Shown here: in pieces, positions 38,945-47,714 of the stretch
How the letters are laid out: each line of letters begins with the position of its first letter
Numbering within the stretch: position 1 is the stretch's first letter
Assembly (NCBI RefSeq): GCF_020164455.1
Contig: NZ_JAIQWW010000010.1
Span: 122,201 to 186,200, forward strand
DNA: 64,000 nucleotides
Origin: Phyllobacterium chamaecytisi
GTDB lineage: Bacteria; Pseudomonadota; Alphaproteobacteria; Rhizobiales; Rhizobiaceae
Reading direction: 5' to 3'
Program-made: the position numbers and the translations under genes
The notes under the pieces: generated by a model
Told to the model about the DNA's origin: nothing
Seen by the model: only the letters and a program-made list of their open reading frames with translations
Database searches by the model: none

Positions 38945-39232
38945 ATGGACCAGGAGCTTTGGGCAATTTTGGATCGGCATGCTCGTCTATCGGCATCTAT
39001 CCAAGCGCTGCAAACGAAAGTGCCCGCAACAAACGAGGCCAGACACATCCTCGCGATAAAAATGCTTGAAGAACAGTTCCTTCGGAAGCATCTGATTGAC
39101 ATCCGCCCGTCTACAAACCACGGAGCTCAAACCAAATTGATATATCTTAGTCTAATGCTGGCAAAGACCCGAACCTCCATGAATGAACGTACCATTGCGC
39201 GAATCATGAGATCGGTGGAATGTTTTCTTTAA
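38945..39232 (+). CDS. Hypothetical protein (95 aa)
   Basis: No family recognised. The sequence is helix-rich with conserved-looking blocks LWAILDRHARLSASIQALQT and HILAIKMLEEQFLRKHLIDI. ATG 38945 with GGAAAGG just before is preferred over GTG 38897. It stands alone between the CmoA-like gene and a convergent XRE gene. Confidence 0.45.
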   Translation: MDQELWAILDRHARLSASIQALQTKVPATNEARHILAIKMLEEQFLRKHLIDIRPSTNHGAQTKLIYLSLMLAKTRTSMNERTIARIMRSVECFL

Positions 39233-39256
39233 CGGCAACGCTGCGAACCGCCTCGC

Positions 39257-39730
39257 CTAAGTCTCGCCTGCCTTTGCCTGGAGAACTGCAACAGTCTCAA
39301 GCAGCGTTGTGACGGAAGCCATCGTTTCTGCAGGAAGATCCTCCAGCAATTTCATGATCCGAAATCTGCGTTCAGCTTCCACTTCCGACTTACCCCACAA
39401 GTGAGGTGCCGTGCTGAACAGCATGGAAAGTGGTGATGCGCCAAGGACTTCGCTGAGGTGGATCAGTCGGCTGACGGTCATTTTAGAGGAGTTTCGTTCA
39501 TAGCGTCCGTACACCTGTTCGCTCAGTCCGACGAGTATCGCTATGTCCGCCCTGCTAAGACCTTGTTTTTGACGACAGCGCCGCAGTGCTTCGCCGAGCC
39601 TATCATCCAATTCTCCGAATGTCGCGATACCGTCGAAACCTGGTCTTCTGTAAACCGGTTTTTCATTGTCGGGATCAGTGGTTTGTACCAGTTCCAATTC
39701 CGAGATGTGCTCTTTCAAATCCTTAGTCAT
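39257..39730 (-). CDS. XRE-family regulator (157 aa)
   Basis: Central Cro/C1 helix-turn-helix: LGEALRRCRQKQGLSRADIA, ILVGLSEQVYGRYERNSSKM, then RLIHLSEVLGASPLSMLF. A ~45-residue N-terminal arm precedes it and a helical C-terminal tail follows. ATG 39730 is used (GGTGA ten bases before); TTG 39739 is possible. Similar in design to the 33651 regulator but with a different tail. Confidence 0.8.
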   Translation of the reverse strand: MTKDLKEHISELELVQTTDPDNEKPVYRRPGFDGIATFGELDDRLGEALRRCRQKQGLSRADIAILVGLSEQVYGRYERNSSKMTVSRLIHLSEVLGASPLSMLFSTAPHLWGKSEVEAERRFRIMKLLEDLPAETMASVTTLLETVAVLQAKAGET

Positions 39731-39856
39731 TTCCCCCAATCACCAAAACGTTGCGCTGATGTCATACATCACGACGCCGCCCAAATGCTATGCATTTCAT
39801 TCAAATAGGCGCTATCCATCACGATAGTCCATACGTTTAGCGGTCGGGATCATCTG

Positions 39857-40402
39857 TTATTTTCGCAAGTTGAACCAGATCCGGGTGATTTGACCTGAGA
39901 TGTCCTCCTTCATATCGAAATAATACGGATCGCGCCGCAATGGCCTCTGCATGAATTCAGTAAAGGCGCAGGAACGACCATCTGAAAACACCCGCGTCAC
40001 ATCGTCGTTGGAGGTCGCCGTTCGGCTACCCGAGTATCGCGACGAACGATCGCCGGGCCGGCACGTCGTTTGGCGGCGCATGCACTGGGGCAGTTTCCCG
40101 GAGGCTTCATCACGGACACTGTCACCGGCAATCGGCTGCCAGCCTTCCGGGCACTCTGCGTATCGTTCATATCCAGGCTTTCCGGTGCCGGCTCCCTGGC
40201 AGATCGGCCAGGAGAACCCCGGCCTCTTCATGGCCGTGATCAGTTTCTCCATCGGGGGGCGGCAGCTGGCGACGTCCTGCCAGGACGGGTTGGAAGACGC
40301 AGCGCATAAAAGGACTTCACAACCCCAATCGCTGGCTTGAGAGGGCGATGTAAACCAAAGGGCGAATGGAATTGTGAGCATTGATGCAAGGATAAATTTC
40401 AT
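39857..40402 (-). CDS. Secreted Cys-rich protein of plasmid/conjugation-region type (181 aa)
   Basis: Signal peptide MKFILASMLTIPFALWFT ends around SQASDW. The mature part has paired Cys segments (DWGCEVLLCAASS, DVASCRPPMEKL, WPICQGAGTG, AECPEGW, PQCMRRQTTC) suggesting disulfides in the periplasm. Similar WGCEVLLC proteins are, as I recall, encoded near conjugation or type IV secretion genes; no such genes are seen here, so this may be a stranded member. Function unknown. Confidence 0.65.
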   Translation of the reverse strand: MKFILASMLTIPFALWFTSPSQASDWGCEVLLCAASSNPSWQDVASCRPPMEKLITAMKRPGFSWPICQGAGTGKPGYERYAECPEGWQPIAGDSVRDEASGKLPQCMRRQTTCRPGDRSSRYSGSRTATSNDDVTRVFSDGRSCAFTEFMQRPLRRDPYYFDMKEDISGQITRIWFNLRK

Positions 40403-40574
40403 GGAAAATGTCTCCCTAAACCTGTTGTGGGCCTACCGGTCTCGGCGGCTTGGTTGACGGCGTGCATCGGCGAACGGAGGCGTGATCTCGCTTTGGCGCT
40501 CGGAAAGCAGGTTGATGTCGGCAAATGGTTTGCGTCCGAGCGTCCTGTCTACTGCCTTTTGACGCCACTCCGTC

Positions 40575-40745
40575 ATGTCGAGGACGTACGAACGGAATAT
40601 CTATCGGGAGATTCAAAATGGCCTTGGCACCTTGCAAATGCAGGAACTGACAGATCCGGTGCACAAGGCGAGAATTGAGGTTCATGCACTGGTCGACGAA
40701 ATCGAGCAACACAGGAGCTTCGGGCGCGTAGAGGGTGCTGCATGA
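40575..40745 (+). pseudogene. Short ORF, possible C-terminal remnant of a ParA-like ATPase (56 aa)
   Basis: The frame reads MSRTYERNIYREIQNGLGTL and ends VEGAA, overlapping the next start by ATGA. The pattern resembles the C-terminal helices of VirC1/ParA-type ATPases (Y-R-E-I-F/Q ... G-x-T-L ... K-A ... E-V-x-A-L), which often precede small DNA-binding partners. No Walker motifs exist upstream, so it would be a stump. A 47-residue frame on the other strand (40433-40576) starts on the same CATG; neither has a ribosome site. Confidence 0.35.
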
Positions 40746-41122
40746 GCAAGGCACGGCTTGAATTATCGGACCTGTCGATCGCGCCCCGTAAGGCGGAGCG
40801 GCAAACGGGGGTTGCGTCCAGCGCGGTCGCGTCCGTCACGCCTCCAGCGGCAGACAAAGTCGCCGCACAGATGTTGCCGAACCCGACTGAGACGCAACGT
40901 CGTGAAACAGCCGAGGCGCGCGCCATCGCGCAGGAGGATGCGCGCTACAGCCTCAAAAATCTGAAACGCTCCAAGCAGCGCAATGTCAAATTCTTCATCA
41001 ACATTGCTCTCGATTACGAATTGAAAGCGCGGTTGCAGCGGGCCGCTGCAGAGAACGATCTCAAAATGACCGCTGTGGTGAAGGCAGCGCTCGACTACTA
41101 CCTGACGGAGAATGGGTATTGA
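40742..41122 (+). CDS. Ribbon-helix-helix (CopG/ParG-like) protein (126 aa)
   Basis: The C-terminal ~45 residues (NVKFFINIALDYELKARLQR, AAAENDLKMTAVVKAALDYY) match a ribbon-helix-helix DNA-binding fold. The N-terminal 75 residues are Ala/Arg-rich and probably disordered, as in ParG-type partition partners. It overlaps the upstream ParA-like stump. Likely a plasmid accessory partition or regulatory protein that has lost its ATPase. Confidence 0.7.
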   Translation: MSKARLELSDLSIAPRKAERQTGVASSAVASVTPPAADKVAAQMLPNPTETQRRETAEARAIAQEDARYSLKNLKRSKQRNVKFFINIALDYELKARLQRAAAENDLKMTAVVKAALDYYLTENGY

Positions 41123-41322
41123 GGCCGCCCGGCGATACCGGCGCCGGTCGATCCGGGAGTGGGATCGCACCCATGGCGGAATCTGGCGCCAAGGCAGGCA
41201 AGGACCATGTTCTCGCGCAAGACGTCGAGTCCCCGGTCAGGCCAGTTCCGCCACGATCGGCCGCGGTCGACTGCGTTGCGAAGCTCGGCGCGCAGTTCTT
41301 CGATGTGGCGTTCGATCGTCAT
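41098..41322 (-). pseudogene. Small rhizobial ORF, probably frameshifted
   Basis: ATG 41322 with AAGGA eight bases upstream starts MTIERHIEELRAELRNAVD, a helical N-terminus seen in small rhizobial plasmid proteins. After residue ~20 the expected reading continues in another frame (RPIVAELA then stop near 41237), while this frame runs on into unlikely sequence. It may be a decayed short protein. It overlaps the end of the ribbon-helix-helix gene antisense. Confidence 0.3.
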
Positions 41323-41576
41323 CTTCGTGTCCTTGACGTACGTGAAAGGAACCGACGCGGCGCGTCGAGAATGCCGGGCGCCAGCGACCGGCGGAGCTCA
41401 AGCCGATTGTGTCGGAACAAAGCGCAGCCAAGATTGGAGGGGCCGCACGACCTTGAATCGGTATTGTCCTTGCGCCACACCCGCAGATCACAGGAGACAG
41501 GGATATTCTCGGGTGGCACCTCTCGGGACGGCGAGGCAAGGCGGCAAGTAAGAGATTGATTGGAGGTGCAGGCGCC
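41123..41576. other. Low-coding intergenic stretch
   Basis: Apart from the small frameshifted minus-strand ORF, this 454-base stretch has long but unconvincing overlapping frames typical of GC-rich non-coding DNA. It should contain the promoter of the DUF1173 gene. No repeat recognised. Confidence 0.35.
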
Positions 41577-42779
41577 ATGAGCGGACGCTACCGGATAGGT
41601 CAGGCGATACTGACACAGGAAGACGCCGGTTTCGGCGCCGCTCTTGCCGAAGCATATCGGGCCCGGCAAAGACCGGTCTGCCTGTGCTGCGACCAGGGTG
41701 CGGCGATGTATATCGCGCGCATAGGCGAGCAGTTTTTCGTCAAGCGCATGCCCCTATCGGGCGCTGACCACGACCCGCATTGCCAATCCTATGAACCGCC
41801 CTATGAGCTCTCAGGCCTTGGTCCACTGATCGGCGGAGCGATCCAGCTTGATCCGGACAAGGGCATGGCGGCGCTCAAACTCGATTTCTCCCTGTCGAAG
41901 CGTGGCGCGCTGAAGAGCACGGGTGGCGCAGTGCAAAATGAAAGGCCGGTCAAGAACGAGATCAGGAAGCTGTCGCTACGCGCGTTGCTGCATTATCTCT
42001 GGCATCAGGGAGGCTTGACCGAGTGGACGGCGCATTGGGCCGGCAAGCGCCACTGGTTTCAAGTCCGAAGCCATCTCATCGATGCGGCGGCGACGATGAC
42101 TGTCAAAGGTGGGGCGCTGACGGAACGCTTGTTCGTCCCTGAGAACTTTCGACTGGATGACAAGGCGGCTATCGACAAAAGAAGGGCTCTTGCCCTTGCA
42201 GGTATCCGCACGTCGGCGGCTGGGCCGAGGAAACTGATGTTGCTGATCGGCGAGGTGAAGGAGTTTGCGTCAGCCCGCAGTGGCCAGAAGATCATCGTCA
42301 AGCATATGCCGGGCTTTCCATTGATGATTGAGGAAACCGTCTGGCGCCGGCTGCAGTCACGCTATGCCGCGGAGCTGCAACTTTGGCAGGCGAACACCAC
42401 AATCCATCTCGTCGTCATCGCGACGTTCGGCATGACGCAGTCAGGTCTTGCCAGTATCGACGAGATCGTCCTGATGTCGACAAGTGAGCAATGGCTCCCG
42501 ATCGAGAATGCCTACGAACAACAACTGGTCGAACGCTTGTCACGGCTCAGTCTGAAAAGCGTCAAGGGCTTGCGGTTCAACCTGTCCTGCAACCAGCCAA
42601 TTGCAGCGGCCACCCTTCCCCATCGTCGGCCGGCGCCGGTAGCGCTCTATATCGTACCGCCGGATGCCGACGAAGAATTCGAGGCCGCGCTGGCGGATGT
42701 GATTGCGGCACGGACCGATGTCGAACCCTGGATATGGCGTGTGGCCGAAGGTGAGATGCCTCCCTTTCCTATCGGGTAG
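41577..42779 (+). CDS. DUF1173 family protein (400 aa)
   Basis: Matches the DUF1173 layout found on rhizobial plasmids. The N-terminal part has a Cys/His cluster CLCCDQGAAMYIARIGEQ ... HDPHCQSYEPP that could bind zinc. Central LRALLHYLWHQGGLTEWTAH and a C-terminal segment with MLLIGEVKEF follow. ATG 41577 has GGAGGT ten bases before it. No signal peptide or membrane helix. The family is associated with plasmids and integrative elements; its role is unknown. Confidence 0.82.
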   Translation: MSGRYRIGQAILTQEDAGFGAALAEAYRARQRPVCLCCDQGAAMYIARIGEQFFVKRMPLSGADHDPHCQSYEPPYELSGLGPLIGGAIQLDPDKGMAALKLDFSLSKRGALKSTGGAVQNERPVKNEIRKLSLRALLHYLWHQGGLTEWTAHWAGKRHWFQVRSHLIDAAATMTVKGGALTERLFVPENFRLDDKAAIDKRRALALAGIRTSAAGPRKLMLLIGEVKEFASARSGQKIIVKHMPGFPLMIEETVWRRLQSRYAAELQLWQANTTIHLVVIATFGMTQSGLASIDEIVLMSTSEQWLPIENAYEQQLVERLSRLSLKSVKGLRFNLSCNQPIAAATLPHRRPAPVALYIVPPDADEEFEAALADVIAARTDVEPWIWRVAEGEMPPFPIG

Positions 42780-43084
42780 CAAGCGTCTTGATATCACTGC
42801 GGTGAACCGATCCCCGGCGACCGATTGAAAACTCTTCTGTGGGTGCCGCCCGTGATGCAGGAAGATTTGATTATGTGCGGGTGATCAAGTGCGGACTTCT
42901 GTAAGACCTGTATCTACGGCATTCCCAGAAGCCGTTGGCAGGTATGGTGATTGGCAGATCAGGTCCAAATCCCATTGTCGAACTTAGGTCCTCACGAGTT
43001 TTGACTGGTTTTCCTGATCCAGATCTGTTCGATCACTTTGCCCGTTCGGGTCGCCTTCTTTCACCCCCTTATCCCGGCGTCAGC
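42780..43084. other. Gene-free stretch before IS110 remnant
   Basis: About 300 bases with no convincing gene on either strand. It may include degraded parts of the insertion sequence whose end lies to the right, but no inverted repeat could be fixed. Confidence 0.3.
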
Positions 43085-43340
43085 CTTGCGCAGCCCTTTG
43101 GTCAGGCTGTGTCCTGGCCATTTTGTTGGCTGATGCGATTGCCACGAGCATCCGCTGCTTGCGCATCATCATCTGCGCCAGCCAGGAACTTCCGAAATCG
43201 ATTTCGGCCTATCCAGTTCAGACGGGACATGGCCCCCATAGTCAGCAGTCTTCGGATATCGGTTTGCCCAGCTTTGGAAACGCCACAAAGCTGGCGTTCA
43301 CACCAGCCAAGGCGCTGAAGGATGCGCTCAACAAGCAACC
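43085..43340 (-). mobile_element. IS110-family (IS1111-type) transposase remnant
   Basis: On the minus strand two frames together read like the C-terminus of an IS110-group transposase: CGVSKAGQTDIRRLLTMGAM and SRLNWIGR in one frame, then, after a frameshift near 43200, SWLAQMMMRKQRMLVAIASA and NKMAR in another. The DEDD catalytic part is missing, so it is a dead fragment. It sits directly beyond the terminator of the DUF736 gene. Confidence 0.65.
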
Positions 43341-43346
43341 TGATGA

Positions 43347-43373
43347 AAGCCCCGCTCGGATCGAGCGGGGCTT
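43347..43373 (-). terminator. Rho-independent terminator of the DUF736 gene
   Basis: A perfect 12-bp stem (AAGCCCCGCTCG at 43347-43358 with CGAGCGGGGCTT at 43362-43373, three-base loop) begins ten bases after the DUF736 stop on the minus strand and is followed there by TTTC. Confidence 0.8.
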
Positions 43374-43382
43374 CGTTGCCAA

Positions 43383-43694
43383 TCAGCTGCGGCTGTTGCG
43401 CGACCAGATGAGCTGCAGACCTTCCTGGCCCTGGACTTCAGTGAGCGTCGCGTAGATCGGGGCAGGAAAGCTCGGGTCGTCGAGCTTGACCGAGATGTAG
43501 TCTCGCTCGGTCTCCCGGGCCTGTTTCTGCCAGCCTGCGCCGAACTCGACATTGCCGGCAAGGACCCGGAAGTCGGGAGCGTCTTCGGAAGTGCGTTCGA
43601 CCCGGATGATCTTTGCCTTGACGTTGAGGTTGAGGGTCTTGATGGTGCCGGAAAAGCCGTTTTCCGAAGCGGTGAAAGAGCCGATGGTTGCCAT
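43383..43694 (-). CDS. DUF736 family protein (103 aa)
   Basis: Full-length DUF736: [20 protein letters not shown] at the start, [20 protein letters not shown] in the middle and [17 protein letters not shown] near the end. ATG 43694 follows AAGGA by eight bases; longer frames upstream are read-through. The family is common on rhizobial plasmids and integrative elements. Its function is unknown, though a beta-rich small fold is predicted. Followed by a strong terminator. Confidence 0.9.
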   Translation of the reverse strand: MATIGSFTASENGFSGTIKTLNLNVKAKIIRVERTSEDAPDFRVLAGNVEFGAGWQKQARETERDYISVKLDDPSFPAPIYATLTEVQGQEGLQLIWSRNSRS

Positions 43695-44035
43695 TGTCTT
43701 GATCCTTCTCAGTTGCTCGGGCCGCGCCCATCGCGGCCTCGATGGTTGTCGATCAGACCGGGGGCGATCGGCCCGCACCTGAAAAGGCCGAAACGAAGTG
43801 GAGGACGGCCTTAGGACGAGGCTTTCTTGTTTCGCGAGGAATGGACGCGAACCGGGGTCCTCACATGGCCTGTCATGTGGGGTGGTTGCGGCCAAGGGAA
43901 GAAAACGAGCCGGCCGTTGCGGATACCGATCGAGCTGAACGGCGTGAGGCGCCCTTCGGTCAGACATGCCCCATCGAGACCGCGGGGGACGTGCCACGCC
44001 CATATAGAAAGGCGAGGCAATGGCGGGCCGCGGCG
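43695..44035. other. Intergenic stretch upstream of the DUF736 gene
   Basis: 341 bases with no supported gene. It should carry the minus-strand promoter for DUF736. GC-rich read-through frames were judged spurious. Confidence 0.35.
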
Positions 44036-44450
44036 TTACTCCGCCAGCGACTCTGCCGCCCATCGATATCTTTGCCTCCCTTGAAGCGAGCTGATTGACA
44101 TTACCAACGCGCGACGCACGCCTGCGAGTTTCCGGGGCGCCGCCTGTTTGACGGTGCTGGCGATGGACTTGAGAAAGGCGGGGCTAAAGCTGCCAATCGG
44201 CGTGATCGTCTCGAAATCGATTGCCTTGTCCAGTTCAACCGACCACTCGTCGAGAATGATCCAGCAGGGAGAATCCAGTCCGGCGCGACGATCTGGCTGA
44301 TGGCAAGGGACACCCGGGCGGTGTCGGGCAATTGCGACGTGAGGTGAAACAGAAACATTACGCCCGGCACAGCGACGGTGGGAACGACGACACAAACCGC
44401 TCTCGCCGAGCGGCCCGGCTCTTCTCCCGCCGCCTGCCGGCTCCACGATT
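44036..44450 (-). pseudogene. Frameshifted gene of unknown family (14-base insertion)
   Basis: Two minus-strand frames join into one plausible protein. The upstream frame gives MFLFHLTSQLPDTARVSLAI and SQIVAPDW; the downstream frame gives IILDEWSVELDKAIDFETIT and [20 protein letters not shown]. The junction has 14 extra bases (44259-44272) flanked by two CTGGAT copies; removing them restores one frame. The family was not recognised. The N-terminus is unclear because a stop lies ~30 codons before the first Met. Confidence 0.45.
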
Positions 44451-44775
44451 AAAATAACCGGACGATCTGTCCCAGGCTCAAGCATCGTCAGTCCCGATAA
44501 TATCGCCAAGACCGGTCATCAATTCCTAATGAATGTCTTCCAGCGCTCGAACATGTCGCAGGGCTGTGTGTGGGAACGACTGATAAGCCTTCGATATTGC
44601 TCGGCCGTCAAAATGACACGTTTGTCCTTGCTTCGCCGCACGATGATCGACTTCCATTGGGATGAAACAGAGGCTGGCAGCATTACCAATTGGAGATACA
44701 CTCGGTGCTCGCGGCTCGTTTGACACCAAGGGCTCTGCTGCCAGATGGCTGAATGAGGTAACTGGAGATAAGATA

Positions 44776-45576
44776 ATGAGACGGCAATGGCCGCTTGTTG
44801 CCTGCTTTTGTGTTTTAAGCGGAGGTTCTTTTGCCCAGCCGTTTCCCGTGGCCGTCGATCTGGAACTGGTGATTGCGGTTGATGTCTCTTATTCGATCGA
44901 TAGCGAGGAACAGAGGGTTCAAAGAGAAGGCTATGTGAATGCCTTTGGAACCCCCGAGGTCGTCAGAGCCGTGCTCGGCGGACCGCGGGGAAAGACCGCA
45001 GTGACGTTCGTCGAGTGGGGTGGCTCAGCGGTTCAGGTGGTGCCGTGGACTTTGATTGACGGTCCGCAGTCCGCTGCCCAATTTGCCGAGGAGCTGCGCC
45101 GGCAGCCGATAAGACGGATATCCTTTACATCGATCTCAAATGCGCTGGCGTTCGCGCGAGAGCTTATCCGAACCAATCGATTTTCGGCGAGCCGACACGT
45201 CATCGATGTTTCGGGCGACGGGCCCAACAATGCCGGAGCGCCGGTGCCCGTTGCCCGCGATGCGGCGATTGCGGATGGAATCACCGTCGATGGTCTCCCG
45301 ATCATGTTGACGACCGGACCGGATCCGGCAGCGATCCATGACCTTGATGCGTATTACGAGGCGTGTGTCATCGGGGGAGACGGGGCATTTTTGGTGAAGG
45401 TGACAGACGTCAGTCAATTTGCCGAGGCAATTCGTAACAAGCTCGTTATCGAGATCTCGGGGTTCAAGCTCAGCGAACTTCACGAGCGCCAGCTGGCCGC
45501 CGCATTCGTGCAACACCCACAACCCTATAATTGCCTGGTCGGCGAAGAGTCGCAGGAGCGCGCCATTGGAAAGTGA
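44776..45576 (+). CDS. DUF1194 family secreted protein, von Willebrand A-like (266 aa)
   Basis: Signal peptide PLVACFCVLSGGSFAQ near the N-terminus, then the DUF1194 core: LELVIAVDVSYSIDSEEQRV with a D-x-S-x-S metal-site motif, RHVIDVSGDGPNNAG with a second Asp, and ITVDGLPIMLTTG. The protein should be periplasmic or extracellular and bind a divalent metal; function unknown. ATG 44776 with GGAG nine bases before is chosen over 44662. Confidence 0.82.
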   Translation: MRRQWPLVACFCVLSGGSFAQPFPVAVDLELVIAVDVSYSIDSEEQRVQREGYVNAFGTPEVVRAVLGGPRGKTAVTFVEWGGSAVQVVPWTLIDGPQSAAQFAEELRRQPIRRISFTSISNALAFARELIRTNRFSASRHVIDVSGDGPNNAGAPVPVARDAAIADGITVDGLPIMLTTGPDPAAIHDLDAYYEACVIGGDGAFLVKVTDVSQFAEAIRNKLVIEISGFKLSELHERQLAAAFVQHPQPYNCLVGEESQERAIGK

Positions 45577-45593
45577 TTGCCGCTAAGCTGTTC

Positions 45594-45961
45594 GATTATC
45601 AGCTGCCCGCATCAGCGGCAAGACCGATCTGGCAAAGGCAATTCGTTACACCGCACTGCGTTGGGATCAACTGACACGCTATACGACTGATGGCCGTCTC
45701 GAAATGAGTAACAATGCTGCTGAGCGTTCGATCCGCCCATTGGCTCTGGGCCGGAACAACTATCTGTTCGCCGGCTCCGATGCTGGAGGCAAACGCGCTG
45801 CTGCCATCTATACCCTTATTGAGACAACTAGGATGAATGACCTTGATCCCGAGGCTTGGCTGGCCGATGTAATCAACCGTATCGCCGACCATCCGATCAA
45901 TCGGATCAGCGAGCTGCTCCCGTGGAATTGGCAGCTATCTGCAATCAAGATCGCGGCATGA
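45594..45961 (+). mobile_element. IS66-family transposase (TnpC) C-terminal fragment
   Basis: The frame from 45594 reads [40 protein letters not shown] and [15 protein letters not shown], which is the conserved C-terminal end of the large IS66 transposase. The N-terminal zinc finger and most of the DDE domain are absent, and the frame opens just after a TAA. No matching terminal repeats were found, so it is a remnant immobilised next to DUF1194. Confidence 0.85.
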
Positions 45962-45979
45962 CCCGATTCCTTACGGATT

Positions 45980-46272
45980 CTACTCAGATGCCGTGATCTT
46001 ATAGTCACGCGGAATAGTGGACGTAGCAGAGAACCACTCGGACGCGCGGGTCCGTTGCTGATGGAAATCGAAGGCAGCACGATCTATAAAAAGCTCTTCC
46101 ACTCGCCACACCAGAGCATCATCGGTCTGCGACACATCAAAGGAGATGCAACCCGGCTCCGCTCTGGTAAGACGAAGATGATCTGGAAGATACTGCTTAA
46201 CCAGGTCGATATCCTTATCGATCCGCAACGTAGGAAACCGGACAGTTTAACCGCACCTATTCTGTCATTCAT
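45980..46272 (-). pseudogene. Antibiotic-biosynthesis-monooxygenase-like small protein, frameshifted
   Basis: The main frame (45980-46228) reads LVKQYLPDHLRLTRAEPGCI, then a segment ending in LFIDRAAFDFHQQRTRASEW, like the dimeric ABM/quinol-monooxygenase fold. The expected first strand (NDRIGAVKLSGFLRC) lies in a different frame from ATG 46272, so one base-level frameshift near 46228 separates them. The only start in the main frame is a TTG without a ribosome site. Probably inactive unless the shift is a sequencing error. Confidence 0.55.
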
Positions 46273-46433
46273 ACTACACCATCTTATTTTGGGTTGTGCT
46301 TCACTCGACCTGCCACAGTTGTCTTTTATCCGCTAGCTTTGAATATGATAGAAGTCCAGCGACGCAATGGCCAAGAAATCGGCACTCCCATAAATCCGCC
46401 CCAAATCGCTATTGAGAGTTGCTCACGCCGAAT

Positions 46434-46751
46434 TCAAGTCGAAACAACAGACAACTTTGAAGCTCCCGTTGAACGTGTGCCCCTAATCGCGGTCATGATC
46501 CCGCGGTTACCTTTAACGGCTTGCGGCTTCGCTTTCCGTTCAAAAGTGTCTTCGTACGGAAGCACCTCACAATCCGTGCTGTTGCAGTCCTTGCACCTGA
46601 ACTTGACGCTTCTGATCTCGCGGCCATGGCCAAATATCCCGGCAACGCTTCCCGCGGTAAAGCTGGCTGTCTCGCTGCATTTGCGGCAGCGGGATCGCAC
46701 GAGCATGCCGTGGCGAGCAGCCTGTCCCAATGTCTTTATTGTTCTTGCCAT
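46434..46751 (-). CDS. Small Cys-pair (zinc-ribbon-like) protein (105 aa)
   Basis: Two CxxC pairs, RSRCRKCSETASF and KFRCKDCNSTDC, separated by GIFGHGREIR, suggest a zinc ribbon. A basic C-terminal tail follows. ATG 46751 (MARTIKTLG) is used. Similar two-knuckle proteins are frequent orphans in rhizobial genomes. Function unknown; nucleic-acid binding is possible. Confidence 0.6.
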   Translation of the reverse strand: MARTIKTLGQAARHGMLVRSRCRKCSETASFTAGSVAGIFGHGREIRSVKFRCKDCNSTDCEVLPYEDTFERKAKPQAVKGNRGIMTAIRGTRSTGASKLSVVST

Positions 46752-46819
46752 AAGACAAACTGAGAACACAGTCCTAAGTCGTCAAGAACGAATATGCCGA
46801 AGATGCTATTCCGCACACC

Positions 46820-47548
46820 TTATCGTTGTTGTCGCGACAGCCGTTCTCCGAGGAGTTTTTCATATTCACGCTCGGCTTCACCGTAAAAACCGTTAGCCTC
46901 GGCCATCAAACCCGCGCGATCAACAATGGCGACCTTGCCGCGGGTGGCGCGGATATGGCCTTCGGCTTCAAGTGAATGCAGCGTTTCTGTCACCCAGGGA
47001 CGCCGCATGCCCAGCATCACGGCCATGAACTCATGGGTTAGGGATAGATCATGGCCCGAGGTGCGGTCATGCACCATCAGCAGCCATCGGGCCAATCTTG
47101 TCCGCGCTTCGGCCTGAGCGTTGACCAGAGCAGTCGTGGCGGTTTGAACAAACATCGTCTGTACATAAAGAAGAAACACCCGCTGCAGCGATCGGCTTTG
47201 CTCTATCGCCGCCAGCAATCTGCCGGCAGCAATCCGGTGGCCGGAACCGGGAAGTTGGATGTAGATGGAGAGCGGCGCGCTGGGGCTGCCGAGGACGAGC
47301 GAGGTCCCTGTCATTCCATCCAGGCCGACCAAAGCAATTTCGATATCGCCGCCGGAAGGGCTTTTTGCTACAATCGATGCTATGCCGTCCTCGATAAACA
47401 GCGCGGCGTCAATAGGCTCCCCCGGACTCTCGATCGGATCCCGCAGGGAAAAAGTTACGTATTCGAGATCCGCAGCGAGCAGCTGGAAATCAGCCGGTGA
47501 CAACAATCTAAGGAGTTTGTTTTGAACAGCGGATTGAACCAAGGTCAT
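46820..47548 (-). CDS. Crp/Fnr-family transcriptional regulator (242 aa)
   Basis: An N-terminal effector beta-barrel (LEYVTFSLRDPIESPGEPID ... ALVGLDGMTGTSLVLGS) is followed by a C-terminal helix-turn-helix with LTHEFMAVMLGMRRPWVTET. The cassette lacks the GE...R-T-A residues needed for cAMP and there are no FNR Cys ligands, so the signal is unknown. ATG 47548 has AAGGAG five bases before it. This branch is often found as an orphan in rhizobia. Confidence 0.85.
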   Translation of the reverse strand: MTLVQSAVQNKLLRLLSPADFQLLAADLEYVTFSLRDPIESPGEPIDAALFIEDGIASIVAKSPSGGDIEIALVGLDGMTGTSLVLGSPSAPLSIYIQLPGSGHRIAAGRLLAAIEQSRSLQRVFLLYVQTMFVQTATTALVNAQAEARTRLARWLLMVHDRTSGHDLSLTHEFMAVMLGMRRPWVTETLHSLEAEGHIRATRGKVAIVDRAGLMAEANGFYGEAEREYEKLLGERLSRQQR

Positions 47549-47714
47549 GTTGCTCCTTCCCGCGAGGAACAAGGTGACGATCCAGCGCTTTCAAAAAAAC
47601 TATAAATATCAAGATAAAAACCGGGAACAATGGTATGTCCTCCAGAGGACAATCCGGGAATATAGGCCACTCGGAGAATGTCGGTAAAACGGAGCTGCCG
47701 CGCCTGAGGTCAGG

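Noticed and set aside
40433..40576. 47-residue minus-strand ORF opposite the ParA-like stump
   Set aside because: Protein-like composition but no ribosome site and no family; kept only as a remark.
44519..44775. Possible antitoxin-like ORF (KRVILTAEQYRRLISR)
   Set aside because: Only one short antitoxin-like block, no partner toxin and no ribosome site.
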